Translations under genes and position numbers: made by a program
Shown: one piece after another, positions 7,111 through 15,147 of the stretch
Position numbering within the stretch: position 1 is the stretch's first letter
Layout of the letters: each line of letters begins with the position of its first letter
DNA from: DATNPX01 sp036702975
GTDB taxonomy: Bacteria > Cyanobacteriota > Vampirovibrionia > Obscuribacterales > Obscuribacteraceae
Assembly: GCA_036702975.1 (NCBI GenBank)
Contig: DATNPX010000035.1
Location: 1 to 37,809, forward strand
DNA length: 37,809 bases
Direction of reading: 5' to 3'
Notes under the pieces: generated by a model
What the model was told of the DNA's origin: nothing
The model's input: only the letters and a program-made list of their open reading frames with translations
The model's database searches: none

Positions 7111-7806
7111 CTACACGCGATGGCCGCGACCTCCATGTTGAAATCGTTTCCACCAGGGACGAGTCGCTTCCGCTACCTGATTGGATAGCTCCGCAATTTG
7201 ATTTTTCAACGCCCCAGCTTCGAGATCGTGCTTGCTGTTACTGTCTGAATGTTGGCTTTGTTCAAGATGCAGCTTGGCGCTAATTGCCGCCACTTGCTTT
7301 TTTAAGGCTGCGTTTTCATTGTGCAACAGATCTCGTTCTTGTGCTCGCTGTTCAGCCTGTTTCGCAAGATCGGGAAGCAGGCGCAATTCCAAGTTCTTTT
7401 GATGTAGTTCGCGCTCTTGATCCCGAATCATTTGCAAAAGCGGTTGCACCATCTCCTCAGCCAAAATGCGCAGTTTTGTGCGCTCCTTTTCAAGCCAATC
7501 AATTGAGGTACAGTCGCTCTCTAACTCGGTCTGATGCGCGTCCACGTCTTCGTCAATGCTGACGTCGATGCTCTCAGCGATGATAGTTTCAATAGCTGGC
7601 TGTTCCAATGAGCCTGGATTGAACTCTTTGAATCTAGACGCTGCCGCCTCAACTGCAGCGGCGTTGACAAACCACTTTTCCTTCAATCCGACGAGCTTTT
7701 TCTCGCCCTCAAGCTGTCCATTCATCAAGCGGATACGAACCGATCGTTCATCCAGATTCAAAATTTCTGCAGCTTGCTTAACACTCATAAAATCTTGTTG
7801 CGTCAT
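7111..7806 (-). CDS. HTH/coiled-coil DNA-binding protein, partition-like
   Basis: I place the start at the ATG at 7806 (MTQQDFMSVKQ), because upstream codons run through a repeat array. The product is 231 residues: an N-terminal helix-turn-helix of the MerR/excisionase type (SVKQAAEILNLDERSVRIRLMNGQLEG, then KWFVNAAAVEA), an acidic linker, and from about residue 105 a long coiled coil (KNLELRLLPDLAKQAEQR, RAQERDLLHNENAALKKQV). The architecture matches single-protein partition or stability factors such as pSK1 Par and KfrA, which bind repeats upstream of their own gene. Seven TCCGGA sites lie upstream. A paralogue is at 14461-15147, sharing LLPDL..QAE.RAQERDLL.EN.ALKKQV. Confidence 0.65.
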   Translation of the reverse strand: MTQQDFMSVKQAAEILNLDERSVRIRLMNGQLEGEKKLVGLKEKWFVNAAAVEAAASRFKEFNPGSLEQPAIETIIAESIDVSIDEDVDAHQTELESDCTSIDWLEKERTKLRILAEEMVQPLLQMIRDQERELHQKNLELRLLPDLAKQAEQRAQERDLLHNENAALKKQVAAISAKLHLEQSQHSDSNSKHDLEAGALKNQIAELSNQVAEATRPWWKRFQHGGRGHRV

Positions 7807-7871
7807 AAATTTGCATATCCATTCTATATGTAATTGATTTGAAAACCCGCTCCACGACTCATTATAGACGG

Positions 7872-8035
7872 TTTTCCGGAAATCTCCGGAAAGGACAAAG
7901 GAGTTTTCCGGAAAATTCCGGAAGCTGTCCTGCGGATCTTTAAAGGCGCCGCTAATCGCTGGTGTTGGCAACGGGCGGAAACCGGTCCGATATCGATAGG
8001 AAATGTGATCCGGAATTTCCGGAAGTTCCGGAAAA
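7872..8035. repeat. Phased TCCGGA array, candidate centromere/operator
   Basis: Seven TCCGGA palindromes, mostly in the context TTCCGGAA, at 7875, 7885, 7907, 7917, 8009, 8018 and 8027. Within clusters the spacing is 9-10 bp (one helical turn), and clusters one and two are 22 bp apart (two turns). They fill the upstream region of the partition-like gene and extend to within 80 bp of the divergent CDF-like gene. Such helically phased sites are typical for proteins that polymerise or spread on DNA. Confidence 0.65.
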
Positions 8036-8114
8036 GTTTAAACTCTAAGTATGCGAGTGATTGTTTTGGTTCTGCTGCACAATACGTGTAAGAACCCAAA
8101 TCATTGGACGATTG

Positions 8115-8744
8115 ATGGACGAGTGCTGCGAGAGTAAAGGTAAAGAGTTGAGCCAGCTGAGAGTACGGCACAAGCGCGTGTTGCTTGCTGTACTTGCGAT
8201 TAACCTGTTGATGTTTGCAGTTGAGCTTGTTAGCGGTCTGCTTTCTCACTCCACGAGTCTGCTTGCCGACTCGCTGGACATGTTGGGCGACGCGCTCGTC
8301 TACATTTTCAGCATTTTTGTTATAGAAAAATCCTCCACGTGGCAAGCCCGCGCATCGTTGGCAAAAGGGCTAGTCATGCTCGTTTTTGGATTGCTTGTAC
8401 TGGTCGAGGCAAGCGCAAAGTTAAGCAGTGGCACGATTCCAGAGGCACCGACCATGACTGGAATCGGACTTCTAGCGCTGGCGATGAATGGCGCCTGCTT
8501 CTTTCTATTGTGGAGCCACCGCGGTGATAACTTAAATATGCGCTCGACTTGGATTTGCTCTCGAAACGATGTGATCGCGAACGCGGGCGTCATTGCAGCC
8601 GGCGTCTTGACATTTTCGGTTCATTCCAACTGGCCGGATATCGTCATCGGCTCGGTGATTGCCCTAATATTTCTCCGCTCGGCTTGGGACGTTGTCGCCG
8701 AATCACGTCGCGCGCTAAAAGCCAACCACCGAATCAGCCAGTAA
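8115..8744 (+). CDS. CDF-like cation efflux protein, short form
   Basis: A 209-residue polytopic protein from the ATG at 8115 (MDECCESKG), preferred because GGA lies 6 nt upstream and the longer reading adds a non-conserved tail. Six hydrophobic helices are predicted. TM2 has TSLLADSLDMLGDALVY, the CDF pattern LADAxHxLxD with His replaced by Asp, and TM5 has SRNDVIANAGVIAAG in place of HxxxD. The C-terminal metal-binding domain of full-length CDF proteins is absent. It probably exports a divalent metal by proton antiport, but the altered ligands leave the substrate open. The N-terminal CC pair is notable. Divergent from the partition-like gene. Confidence 0.7.
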   Translation: MDECCESKGKELSQLRVRHKRVLLAVLAINLLMFAVELVSGLLSHSTSLLADSLDMLGDALVYIFSIFVIEKSSTWQARASLAKGLVMLVFGLLVLVEASAKLSSGTIPEAPTMTGIGLLALAMNGACFFLLWSHRGDNLNMRSTWICSRNDVIANAGVIAAGVLTFSVHSNWPDIVIGSVIALIFLRSAWDVVAESRRALKANHRISQ

Positions 8745-8792
8745 AATTCGTTTTCAAGCTCTGTTTCTACCGGAGTTATTTAACTCTTGTTT

Positions 8793-8860
8793 TGTTCACG
8801 ATGTGTGTTAATCTGTTCATAGTTAACCCACCGGTGTTCACAAATGGCAGAAACTGTTCA
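8793..8860. promoter_or_regulatory. TGTTCA direct repeats with 21-bp period at ietA promoter
   Basis: TGTTCA occurs at 8793, 8814, 8835 and 8855, spacings 21, 21 and 20 bp, i.e. two helical turns, all on the same face of the DNA. Three of the four extend to TGTTCAC. They run across the region upstream of the AAA+ gene and into its first codons. This is the layout of an iterated operator. Confidence 0.5.
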
Positions 8861-10001
8861 CAGCGAAATTCCTCATTTTTTTGAGATGATGAAGATCATT
8901 GAGGGGGCCCTAAACGCTGACCGAAACAAAGTCTTGTCATACGTCGAACAACTGGCTCAAAAGCTGGAAGTAGACGGCAACGTGAAGGCAGCGGAGAGAC
9001 TAAGGCGCACTACAAACCAGTCCAAACTTGGAACCTTGTCGGCAGCTAATATCAACACTGTCATGCAGCTCCCCGTCGATAGTGAATCACGCATGGCGCT
9101 TGCTGACGAGAAGCATTTCGATGCCGATTCAACTCGAGTTTTTGTTGACCGCTCCGTACAGTTGCAACTCGATGAATTTTTGCACTTCGTGCGCAACGCG
9201 GACAAACTTGTGGCTCACGGTGTTGGTGTGTCGCCTTCCTTACTGATGTGTGGACCGCCGGGTTGCGGAAAAACGGAAATCGCCAAATTCTTAGCCGCAC
9301 AGCTACGTTTGCCTCTTGTTACTGCCAGAATCGATTCACTGGTCTCCTCGTACCTGGGAAGCACAGCAAAAAACATGCGCTCCTTATTCGAGCACGCGAT
9401 GGGTCGTCCATGCGTGTTGTTTCTGGACGAATTGGACGCCATCGGCAAGTTGCGCGATGACCGCCATGAGTTGGGAGAATTGAAACGAGTCGTTGTCAGC
9501 CTGCTACAGAACATTGACAGTCTAGAAAATCAAACGATTCTGATTGCAGCAACTAACCACGAACATCTACTTGATCCTGCTTTGTGGCGTCGATTTGCTT
9601 TCAAGCTCAAGATAGGACTTCCTTCAGAGCTCGCGCGCGAAGCGCTGTTTCAACACTTTCTGGCGGAGTTTGCCGACAGAAAATTGGTGTCGCTTTATGC
9701 TCATGCATCCGCCGGTTTAAGCGGAGCGGACATTCGGCAAATCGCGGACGACGCGAAACGGGCTGCTATTTTGAACGGCGAAACAACATCCAGCAAACCA
9801 TACATTCTAAAGCGTGTAATCGAACTGCGCGTTCCGGAGCTGTTGCAGCCGACAAAATCGCTGGAAGAAAAATTGCGCCTTGCCCGCGAACTCGACCCAG
9901 CTCTATTTTCCTACCGCGTCCTCTCTGAACTTTACGATAAATCCACGGGCTACGTGCACAAAGTCCTGAACAAACAACAGGGAAAAGCTGATGAGCAATG
10001 A
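8844..10001 (+). CDS. ietA: AAA+ ATPase of an IetAS-type module
   Basis: A 385-residue AAA+ ATPase of the FtsH/Cdc48-like class: Walker A GPPGCGKT at residues 137-144, pore-loop-like SSYLGSTAKNM, Walker B VLFLDELDAIG near 190-200, sensor and arginine region LDPALWRRFAFKL, and a C-terminal helical lid (AGLSGADIRQIADDAKRAAIL). The first 100 residues form a helical N-domain. The gene overlaps the next, a subtilisin-like protease, by 11 bp. An AAA+ ATPase plus S8 peptidase is the IetAS pair, known from plasmid stability and incompatibility in Agrobacterium and from anti-phage screens. The symbol is assigned on architecture and pairing. Direct repeats (8793-8860) suggest autoregulation. Confidence 0.75.
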   Translation: MAETVHSEIPHFFEMMKIIEGALNADRNKVLSYVEQLAQKLEVDGNVKAAERLRRTTNQSKLGTLSAANINTVMQLPVDSESRMALADEKHFDADSTRVFVDRSVQLQLDEFLHFVRNADKLVAHGVGVSPSLLMCGPPGCGKTEIAKFLAAQLRLPLVTARIDSLVSSYLGSTAKNMRSLFEHAMGRPCVLFLDELDAIGKLRDDRHELGELKRVVVSLLQNIDSLENQTILIAATNHEHLLDPALWRRFAFKLKIGLPSELAREALFQHFLAEFADRKLVSLYAHASAGLSGADIRQIADDAKRAAILNGETTSSKPYILKRVIELRVPELLQPTKSLEEKLRLARELDPALFSYRVLSELYDKSTGYVHKVLNKQQGKADEQ

Positions 10002-12258
10002 GCAGCGTCCCGTTAAAATCATCGTCCATCGAGACGAAGACTATTATGTGCCCCCACATGGTGGAGGCGGTGGTAAAAAAGTGTTCTGCGATGTCACTCC
10101 CGAATTGCGGAACAATTTGTCCACACAGCTAGCCAGCATCGAATCGCTTTTTGCCACCGCATTTGATACTAGTCCAGATGTTCCAGCGGTAGCTAAAGTT
10201 GTGATGAAAAAGGAAGCGCTGGCTAAAAGTCATCGTCCTGACGCGCTGCTGACGGATAGAACCTGTCCGATTATCGGAGTCGACCAATTTGGTGAACTAT
10301 TGACGCAAGTGACGCCGGCTGGACTGTCCAAACTCAAAAGCCGCATTTTGCGCGACAAGACTAAAGTTGGACAAGCTAACATCTCGGCGATTGAAAATAT
10401 TGTCCCGTATAGAATCGTCTCCGAGGTTGTTGAGTCGCTTGTCGAGAAAGTTGAGCAAGGGCTCAAGGCAGTGAAGGTCCGGTTATTCAAACATCAAAAC
10501 AAAACCATGGATCTGGCTATTCTTCAACGTTTCCTTGAAATAGTCCGCGAATCAAATCTTCCGGAGCCAGAAGTTTTAAATTATGGAAAGCACTTGCGTG
10601 TCTTCCGCTTGACCGAAGTGACACCAGATGCGGTGCTGCGTTTGGCATCATTTGTAGGCACGCAGAAAATTTCCGAGTTTCAAACTTTTCGCATGGTCAG
10701 GCACATCGATGTTGAACGTGAAGCAGCTGCAAATGGGATATTTAAGCCGCCATCACCAGATCGTGAGTATCCGGTTGTCGGTGTTATCGACTCGGGCACA
10801 AATCCAACAGATCCAATACTTTCCCCATGGCGTGTGGGGAGGTTTGCATACGTTTTGCCTTCGGAATGCGACTACCGCCACGGAAGTTTCGTGAGCGGTC
10901 TACTTGCCTACCCAAGCCAACTGAACGGTAACGATACCCGCATTCCCAAAACGCAATGCAAATTTATCGATATCGTCGCCCTACCCGGCGAGCACAGCTC
11001 AAGCGGAGGCAAAATTAGAGAAGACGAAGCAATTGAGATGATCGGCGAGTCCTTACGCCTTTTCCCCGAACCGAAAGTTTGGAATTTGTCCTTCGGCAGC
11101 AATATTCCCATTAGTGAACAGACATTCAGTGACTTTGCAATCGCTCTGGATTCGCTGCAAGACGAACACGACGTCACGTTCGTTTTAGCCAGCGGAAATG
11201 CAAAGCCACTGCGTCGATGGCCGCCGACCCAGGAACTACACGGCGCCGATCGCATCTGCAGCCCGGCCGACTCGGTAAGAGCCTTGACCGTCGGTTCTGT
11301 TGCTTCACTTGGTGATGCCAATTCGTTAGTGCGTCCAGGCGACCCATCCCCGTTTAGCCGACGCGGTCCAGGACCTGCCTACATTCCTAAACCTGAAGTG
11401 AATCACTTTGGCGGTAATTGCTCGCAGAACGGCAAATTCGACAATGTTGGTGTCCTATCCTTGGATGGCAGTAATCATATCGTTGAGAGCATTGGTACAA
11501 GCTTCTCCGCACCACTTGTGTCAAATCTCCTGGCTAATATTCACCACGCCGTGAAAAAACCGATGTCACGTAACTTGGCTAAAGGACTGCTTATTCATTC
11601 GGCCGTCTTACGATCGGACCATGTCGAAGCCAACGAATTGATCTATCGTGGCTTCGGGGTGCCTGACGATATCGAGTCTATTCTCAACTGTCCAACATGG
11701 GCTTCCACCCTGGTTTTTGAGGGCGAATTGTGGCAAACACATGATTTTGAGAAGCGCAGTTTTCCGATTCCCAAATGTTTTCGCACTGACGCCAATAAAG
11801 TCAAAGGAGAATTCCTGATGACGCTTGTGTATGATCCGCCGCTCAACCCCGATTATGGCGTCGAATATTGCAGATCGAACATGGAAATCTCGCTTGGCAC
11901 ATACGATGTAGGCGCCGATTCCAAACGCAAACATCAAGGCAAAGTGCCGCCTGAAACTGGCGATTACAAACAGAATTTTGAAAGCTTCATGATCGAACAT
12001 GGCTTCAAATGGTCACCCGTAAAGGTGTACCGCAAATCGATGTCCGGCATAACGGGCGATGAATGGCGATTGCACGTCGATTTGCAAAATCGAGCTGATT
12101 TTAACCAGGAAGTTGGTCAGAACTTTGCGTTGATTATTAGCATGTTTGATAAAGAAAAAAAATTGCCGGTCTACAACGATGTTGTGACTGCTATGCGAAT
12201 TCAAGGCTGGGAGACAAGCAACCTCGAAGTTCGCGATCAATTGCGCTTGTCAAATTGA
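9991..12258 (+). CDS. ietS: S8 subtilisin-like protease of an IetAS-type module
   Basis: A 755-residue protein with an S8 peptidase domain at about residues 255-530: catalytic Asp267 in VVGVIDSGTN, His297 in YRHGSFVSG, the oxyanion Asn in VLASGNAK near 400, and Ser504 in GTSFSAP, so the triad is intact. There is no signal peptide, so it acts in the cytoplasm. The N-terminal 250 residues and C-terminal 220 residues are not recognised and probably hold regulatory or substrate-binding parts. The start overlaps the ATPase stop (ATGAGCAATGA), with GGGA upstream, implying translational coupling. The AAA+ partner probably controls or feeds the protease. Confidence 0.8.
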   Translation: MSNEQRPVKIIVHRDEDYYVPPHGGGGGKKVFCDVTPELRNNLSTQLASIESLFATAFDTSPDVPAVAKVVMKKEALAKSHRPDALLTDRTCPIIGVDQFGELLTQVTPAGLSKLKSRILRDKTKVGQANISAIENIVPYRIVSEVVESLVEKVEQGLKAVKVRLFKHQNKTMDLAILQRFLEIVRESNLPEPEVLNYGKHLRVFRLTEVTPDAVLRLASFVGTQKISEFQTFRMVRHIDVEREAAANGIFKPPSPDREYPVVGVIDSGTNPTDPILSPWRVGRFAYVLPSECDYRHGSFVSGLLAYPSQLNGNDTRIPKTQCKFIDIVALPGEHSSSGGKIREDEAIEMIGESLRLFPEPKVWNLSFGSNIPISEQTFSDFAIALDSLQDEHDVTFVLASGNAKPLRRWPPTQELHGADRICSPADSVRALTVGSVASLGDANSLVRPGDPSPFSRRGPGPAYIPKPEVNHFGGNCSQNGKFDNVGVLSLDGSNHIVESIGTSFSAPLVSNLLANIHHAVKKPMSRNLAKGLLIHSAVLRSDHVEANELIYRGFGVPDDIESILNCPTWASTLVFEGELWQTHDFEKRSFPIPKCFRTDANKVKGEFLMTLVYDPPLNPDYGVEYCRSNMEISLGTYDVGADSKRKHQGKVPPETGDYKQNFESFMIEHGFKWSPVKVYRKSMSGITGDEWRLHVDLQNRADFNQEVGQNFALIISMFDKEKKLPVYNDVVTAMRIQGWETSNLEVRDQLRLSN

Positions 12259-12270
12259 GGATAATTCGAA

Positions 12271-12420
12271 ATGGGCAATAAGAAGAAGCCTGAAACCGTT
12301 GTAGTGTACCGGAGTTCCGTTACCGGTCAATTCGTAAATAAACGGTTTGCTGAAAAGCATCAAGCCACAACTGAAAAACAGCACATCAAAAAAACACCAA
12401 CTCAAACCAAACAAAGTTAG
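12271..12420 (+). CDS. Small protein, 49 aa, third gene of the ietAS operon
   Basis: ATG GGC AAT AAG at 12271, 12 bp after the protease stop, preceded by GAGGA at 12256-12260. The 49-residue product begins MGNKKKPETVVVYRSS, then VTGQFVNKRFAEKHQATTE. The pattern YRS..TG.FV...A..H...T recalls a widespread family of tiny proteins with a YRSAKTGRFVTKAYAKKHP-like core found beside accessory genes. The remainder is Lys/Thr/Gln-rich. Function unknown; tight spacing suggests it belongs to the module. Confidence 0.65.
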   Translation: MGNKKKPETVVVYRSSVTGQFVNKRFAEKHQATTEKQHIKKTPTQTKQS

Positions 12421-12692
12421 GCTTCAAAAAATACAACACGCGTCGAACAGCTCTCATTCAATCTGACAGTTACTCCCGAGCGAGAAACGAATACGGCGTC
12501 GTAAGTAGCGCGAACGGCGGGCAGTGATGTCCGATTAGCGGAACTTACTTGTATGATTTGCATCGGTCAAACGTACCTGCGGTTTTATGACGACCGCAAC
12601 TTAGCGACCAGTGGTTTTTTGCAACCAATTCGACACGGCAAATCCGCCGCTCTTCCAATTGCTAATCAGCTTACGGAGAATCGAGGAGACTT
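12421..12692. other. Intergenic region before NRAMP-like gene
   Basis: 272 bp without a supported gene. It has a local hairpin, TGCGGT and ACCGCA around a 9-nt loop near 12579-12599, and ends with a strong GAGGAG ribosome binding site. I looked for a yybP-ykoY (Mn2+) riboswitch, which would fit the downstream transporter, and did not find its conserved core. Confidence 0.4.
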
Positions 12693-14012
12693 ATGTCTAC
12701 TGATGACGCGCAAGATCCTGCAGAACTGTCCCCGCGTCAAAAGGCGCTACACGAGCCAAATCCGCTCAAACGATTCTTCCAAGTTCTCGGACCAGGATTG
12801 ATCACTGGCGCATCAGATGACGACCCATCCGGCATTGGGACTTATTCAATCGCGGGAGCAGCGTTAGGGTTTTCAACTTTATGGCTTGCTCTAGCGACTC
12901 TACCGATGATCGCCGCAATTCAATACAGCTGCGCCAAGATCGGCATGATTACAGGTCAAGGATTGGCTGGTGTGTTGCGAAAAAATTACCCGCGACCGCT
13001 TCTTTACGTAGCAGTAACCGCATTGTTCATTGCCAATACCTTAAACGTCGGTGCCGACATTGGCGCAATCGCGGCCGCCGTCCAACTGCTTTTTCCTGTA
13101 CCGATTTTGCCTTCCATCATAGGCGTCTCCGTTCTCATCCTCGGCGCTCAAATTCTTGGAACCTACAGCTGGTTAGCAAATGTATTCAAATGGCTGACAC
13201 TTGTTTTGTTCGCTTACATCGCCACAGCATTCTTCGTGCGAGTCGATCCGGTTCAAGTGTTTAAAAGCACCTTCATTCCAACCGTAAAGTGGACGCCTCA
13301 ATTCATCTCGACCCTTGTTGCAATTCTAGGCACCACTATCTCGCCATATCTATTTTTTTGGCAAGCAAGTCTACAAGTTGAAGAAGATAAACGCGAGGGG
13401 AAACGTGCTCTCTGGCAGCGACGAGGCGCAAGCGACGCTGAGTTAAATCTGGCCGCGCTTGATGTGAATGCAGGCATGATTTTCTCAAACCTCGTTATGT
13501 ACTTCATCATTTTCACTTGCGCCGCGACCTTGCACGCGCATGGTCAGACCAACATCGCTTCCGCCACCGACGCCGCTAAAGCATTAGAGCCGTTAGCTGG
13601 AAAATTTGCGTCCGTCCTCCTTGCTGTTGGTCTAATTGGAACTGGTTTGCTAGCTATTCCGGTTCTCACCGGCTCGGCTGCATACGCCCTGTCTGAAGCT
13701 TTCGGATGGCGCTATGGGCTGGACGAAAAGGCGCACAGGGCTAAACAGTTTTACGGCTGCATTGTGATATCGACAATTTGCGGCATGGCAATGAATTTTT
13801 TTGGGCTGAATGCAATGCAAGCATTGTTTTGGTCCGCTGTAATTAATGGCATTGTTGCGCCACCGCTGATGGTGTTCATCATGCTGATCGCAAACGATCC
13901 AAAGATAATGGGCGATCAGACAAACGGTCGGCTCGTCAACGTTTTTGGTTGGCTTGCCACCATTGCGATGGGAACGGCAGCGGTTGCGCTCTTCCTAACA
14001 TGGGGTAAATAA
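12693..14012 (+). CDS. NRAMP-superfamily metal ion transporter
   Basis: A 439-residue protein with about eleven transmembrane helices. TM1 reads GPGLITGASDDDPSGIGTYS, in the position of the canonical NRAMP metal-binding DPGN but altered to DDDPSG; TM6 has LGTTISPYLFFWQASLQVEE, where Mn2+/Fe2+ NRAMPs have an A-x-x-M/H motif. This variant group is common in bacteria and its substrate, possibly Mg2+ or Mn2+, is not settled. The N-terminal 30 residues are cytoplasmic and hydrophilic. GAGGAG precedes the ATG at ideal spacing. A small membrane protein gene follows after 2 bp. Confidence 0.85.
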   Translation: MSTDDAQDPAELSPRQKALHEPNPLKRFFQVLGPGLITGASDDDPSGIGTYSIAGAALGFSTLWLALATLPMIAAIQYSCAKIGMITGQGLAGVLRKNYPRPLLYVAVTALFIANTLNVGADIGAIAAAVQLLFPVPILPSIIGVSVLILGAQILGTYSWLANVFKWLTLVLFAYIATAFFVRVDPVQVFKSTFIPTVKWTPQFISTLVAILGTTISPYLFFWQASLQVEEDKREGKRALWQRRGASDAELNLAALDVNAGMIFSNLVMYFIIFTCAATLHAHGQTNIASATDAAKALEPLAGKFASVLLAVGLIGTGLLAIPVLTGSAAYALSEAFGWRYGLDEKAHRAKQFYGCIVISTICGMAMNFFGLNAMQALFWSAVINGIVAPPLMVFIMLIANDPKIMGDQTNGRLVNVFGWLATIAMGTAAVALFLTWGK

Positions 14013-14014
14013 CA

Positions 14015-14260
14015 ATGGAACTTTTGACCCTGCTCACCCTGCTGATAATTGTATGGGTTCAACACTCACACACACAATCAATGAAAAGGACCAGCGAAAA
14101 ACTCCAGCGTCTGCAGTCCTTGATTGAGTCCAAACCAAAACTCCAAGAAGACAAGGACCCCACCCGCAAGACTAATCTGAGCTCGATTGTCGGGCTTTCG
14201 ATACAGAATGATTTGCATCGCTGGGCACCACGCCGAGGTGGAACACCCGAAAATAATTAG
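14015..14260 (+). CDS. Small single-pass membrane protein
   Basis: An 81-residue protein starting 2 bp after the transporter stop, so probably translated from the same message. Residues 1-17 (MELLTLLTLLIIVWVQH) form one hydrophobic helix; the rest is a charged tail (RTSEKLQRLQSLIESKP), likely cytoplasmic and helical. No family recognised. Its position suggests a partner or stabiliser of the NRAMP-like transporter. Confidence 0.6.
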   Translation: MELLTLLTLLIIVWVQHSHTQSMKRTSEKLQRLQSLIESKPKLQEDKDPTRKTNLSSIVGLSIQNDLHRWAPRRGGTPENN

Positions 14261-14460
14261 TAGGCGGCTGAAATTAGCCTGTTTACGGAGCACGATGCTG
14301 TGAAGTCAACTAACGAGTCAGACCGTTTCGTTGTTGCAGAAAATGTCCCAAACAGAATACCAATTTTCGCGTCGACCTGATTTAGTGCGAGTTCCGGACA
14401 ACTACCACGTCCGCAAAACAGATTGTCAAACTCGTAGCCAACGTTCGGGCGGCAGTGCTC

Positions 14461-15147
14461 TCATCTGCCGAATAACTTTTGCACCCAAGACTTTTTGGCT
14501 TGCGTCAGTTCGGTCTCCAGCAATTGTTGTTTGCTGTGCGCCTCATCGAGCTGCCGCGACAGCTCGTCCTTCTCGGAGGTCAGCTGCTCTTTCATGGCAT
14601 CAACTTGTTTTTTTAAAGCTTGATTTTCAACGTGCAGAAGGTCTCGTTCCTGCGCTCTGTGCTCGGCTTGTCTCTGAAGATCCGGAAGCAATTTCAACTG
14701 CCTATCCTTATCTGCTAGTTCTTGTCGCTGATTGAACAAAAGTTCTTGCTGCGCTTCCAGCTTCTCTACCAGCGGTCTCATCAATTTTTCTGCCACCAGC
14801 TCCGGTGCAAACTGCTCTCGGAACATCTCGAGCATTTTGTCAAAATCTTTGCTACGTCCTCCTTCGACCTCGACATGTTCTTCAGGGTCATCAACGGCTT
14901 CGCCATCTTCAATGACGAGCGAGTCCACAATGTCATCTGGACTGAAATTCAAATGGACTTCTTGCTTGCCGGCTTTGGCTTGAAGTGCACTCATAATTTC
15001 TTTGTTTGGATAAATGCGCCACTCTTCTTGACCGTGACTGTTTTGCACAAGTGTGCCTTTGAGTTTACCGCCGTCCAGGCGATACATGACGCCGCGCTTT
15101 GTCATGCCAAGAGCATCAGCAACTTCTTTTACAGAAAGTGTTCGCAT
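14461..15147 (-). CDS. HTH/coiled-coil DNA-binding protein, second partition-like copy
   Basis: A 228-residue paralogue of the protein at 7111-7806. The N-terminal HTH reads MRTLSVKEVADALGMTKRG, then VMYRLDGGKLKGTLV; residues about 75-110 are acidic; from about 115 to the end a coiled coil includes RQLKLLPDLQRQAEHR and AQERDLLHVENQALKKQV, nearly identical to the paralogue. GAGG lies 9 nt before the ATG. Position next to the origin-like region and the replication gene fits a plasmid partition or copy-control factor. Unlike its paralogue, I see no TCCGGA array upstream, so its DNA site must differ. Confidence 0.65.
   Translation of the reverse strand: MRTLSVKEVADALGMTKRGVMYRLDGGKLKGTLVQNSHGQEEWRIYPNKEIMSALQAKAGKQEVHLNFSPDDIVDSLVIEDGEAVDDPEEHVEVEGGRSKDFDKMLEMFREQFAPELVAEKLMRPLVEKLEAQQELLFNQRQELADKDRQLKLLPDLQRQAEHRAQERDLLHVENQALKKQVDAMKEQLTSEKDELSRQLDEAHSKQQLLETELTQAKKSWVQKLFGR

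Noticed and set aside
12421..12692. Possible Mn2+ riboswitch upstream of the NRAMP-like gene
   Set aside because: The conserved yybP-ykoY core was not found; only a short local hairpin is present.
12553..12801. 82-aa plus-strand frame before the NRAMP gene
   Set aside because: It runs across the strong ribosome binding site and start of the transporter in another frame and lacks its own ribosome binding site.
14331..14735. 134-aa plus-strand frame
   Set aside because: Overlaps the coiled-coil gene 14461-15147 on the other strand, which has a paralogue and a good ribosome binding site.
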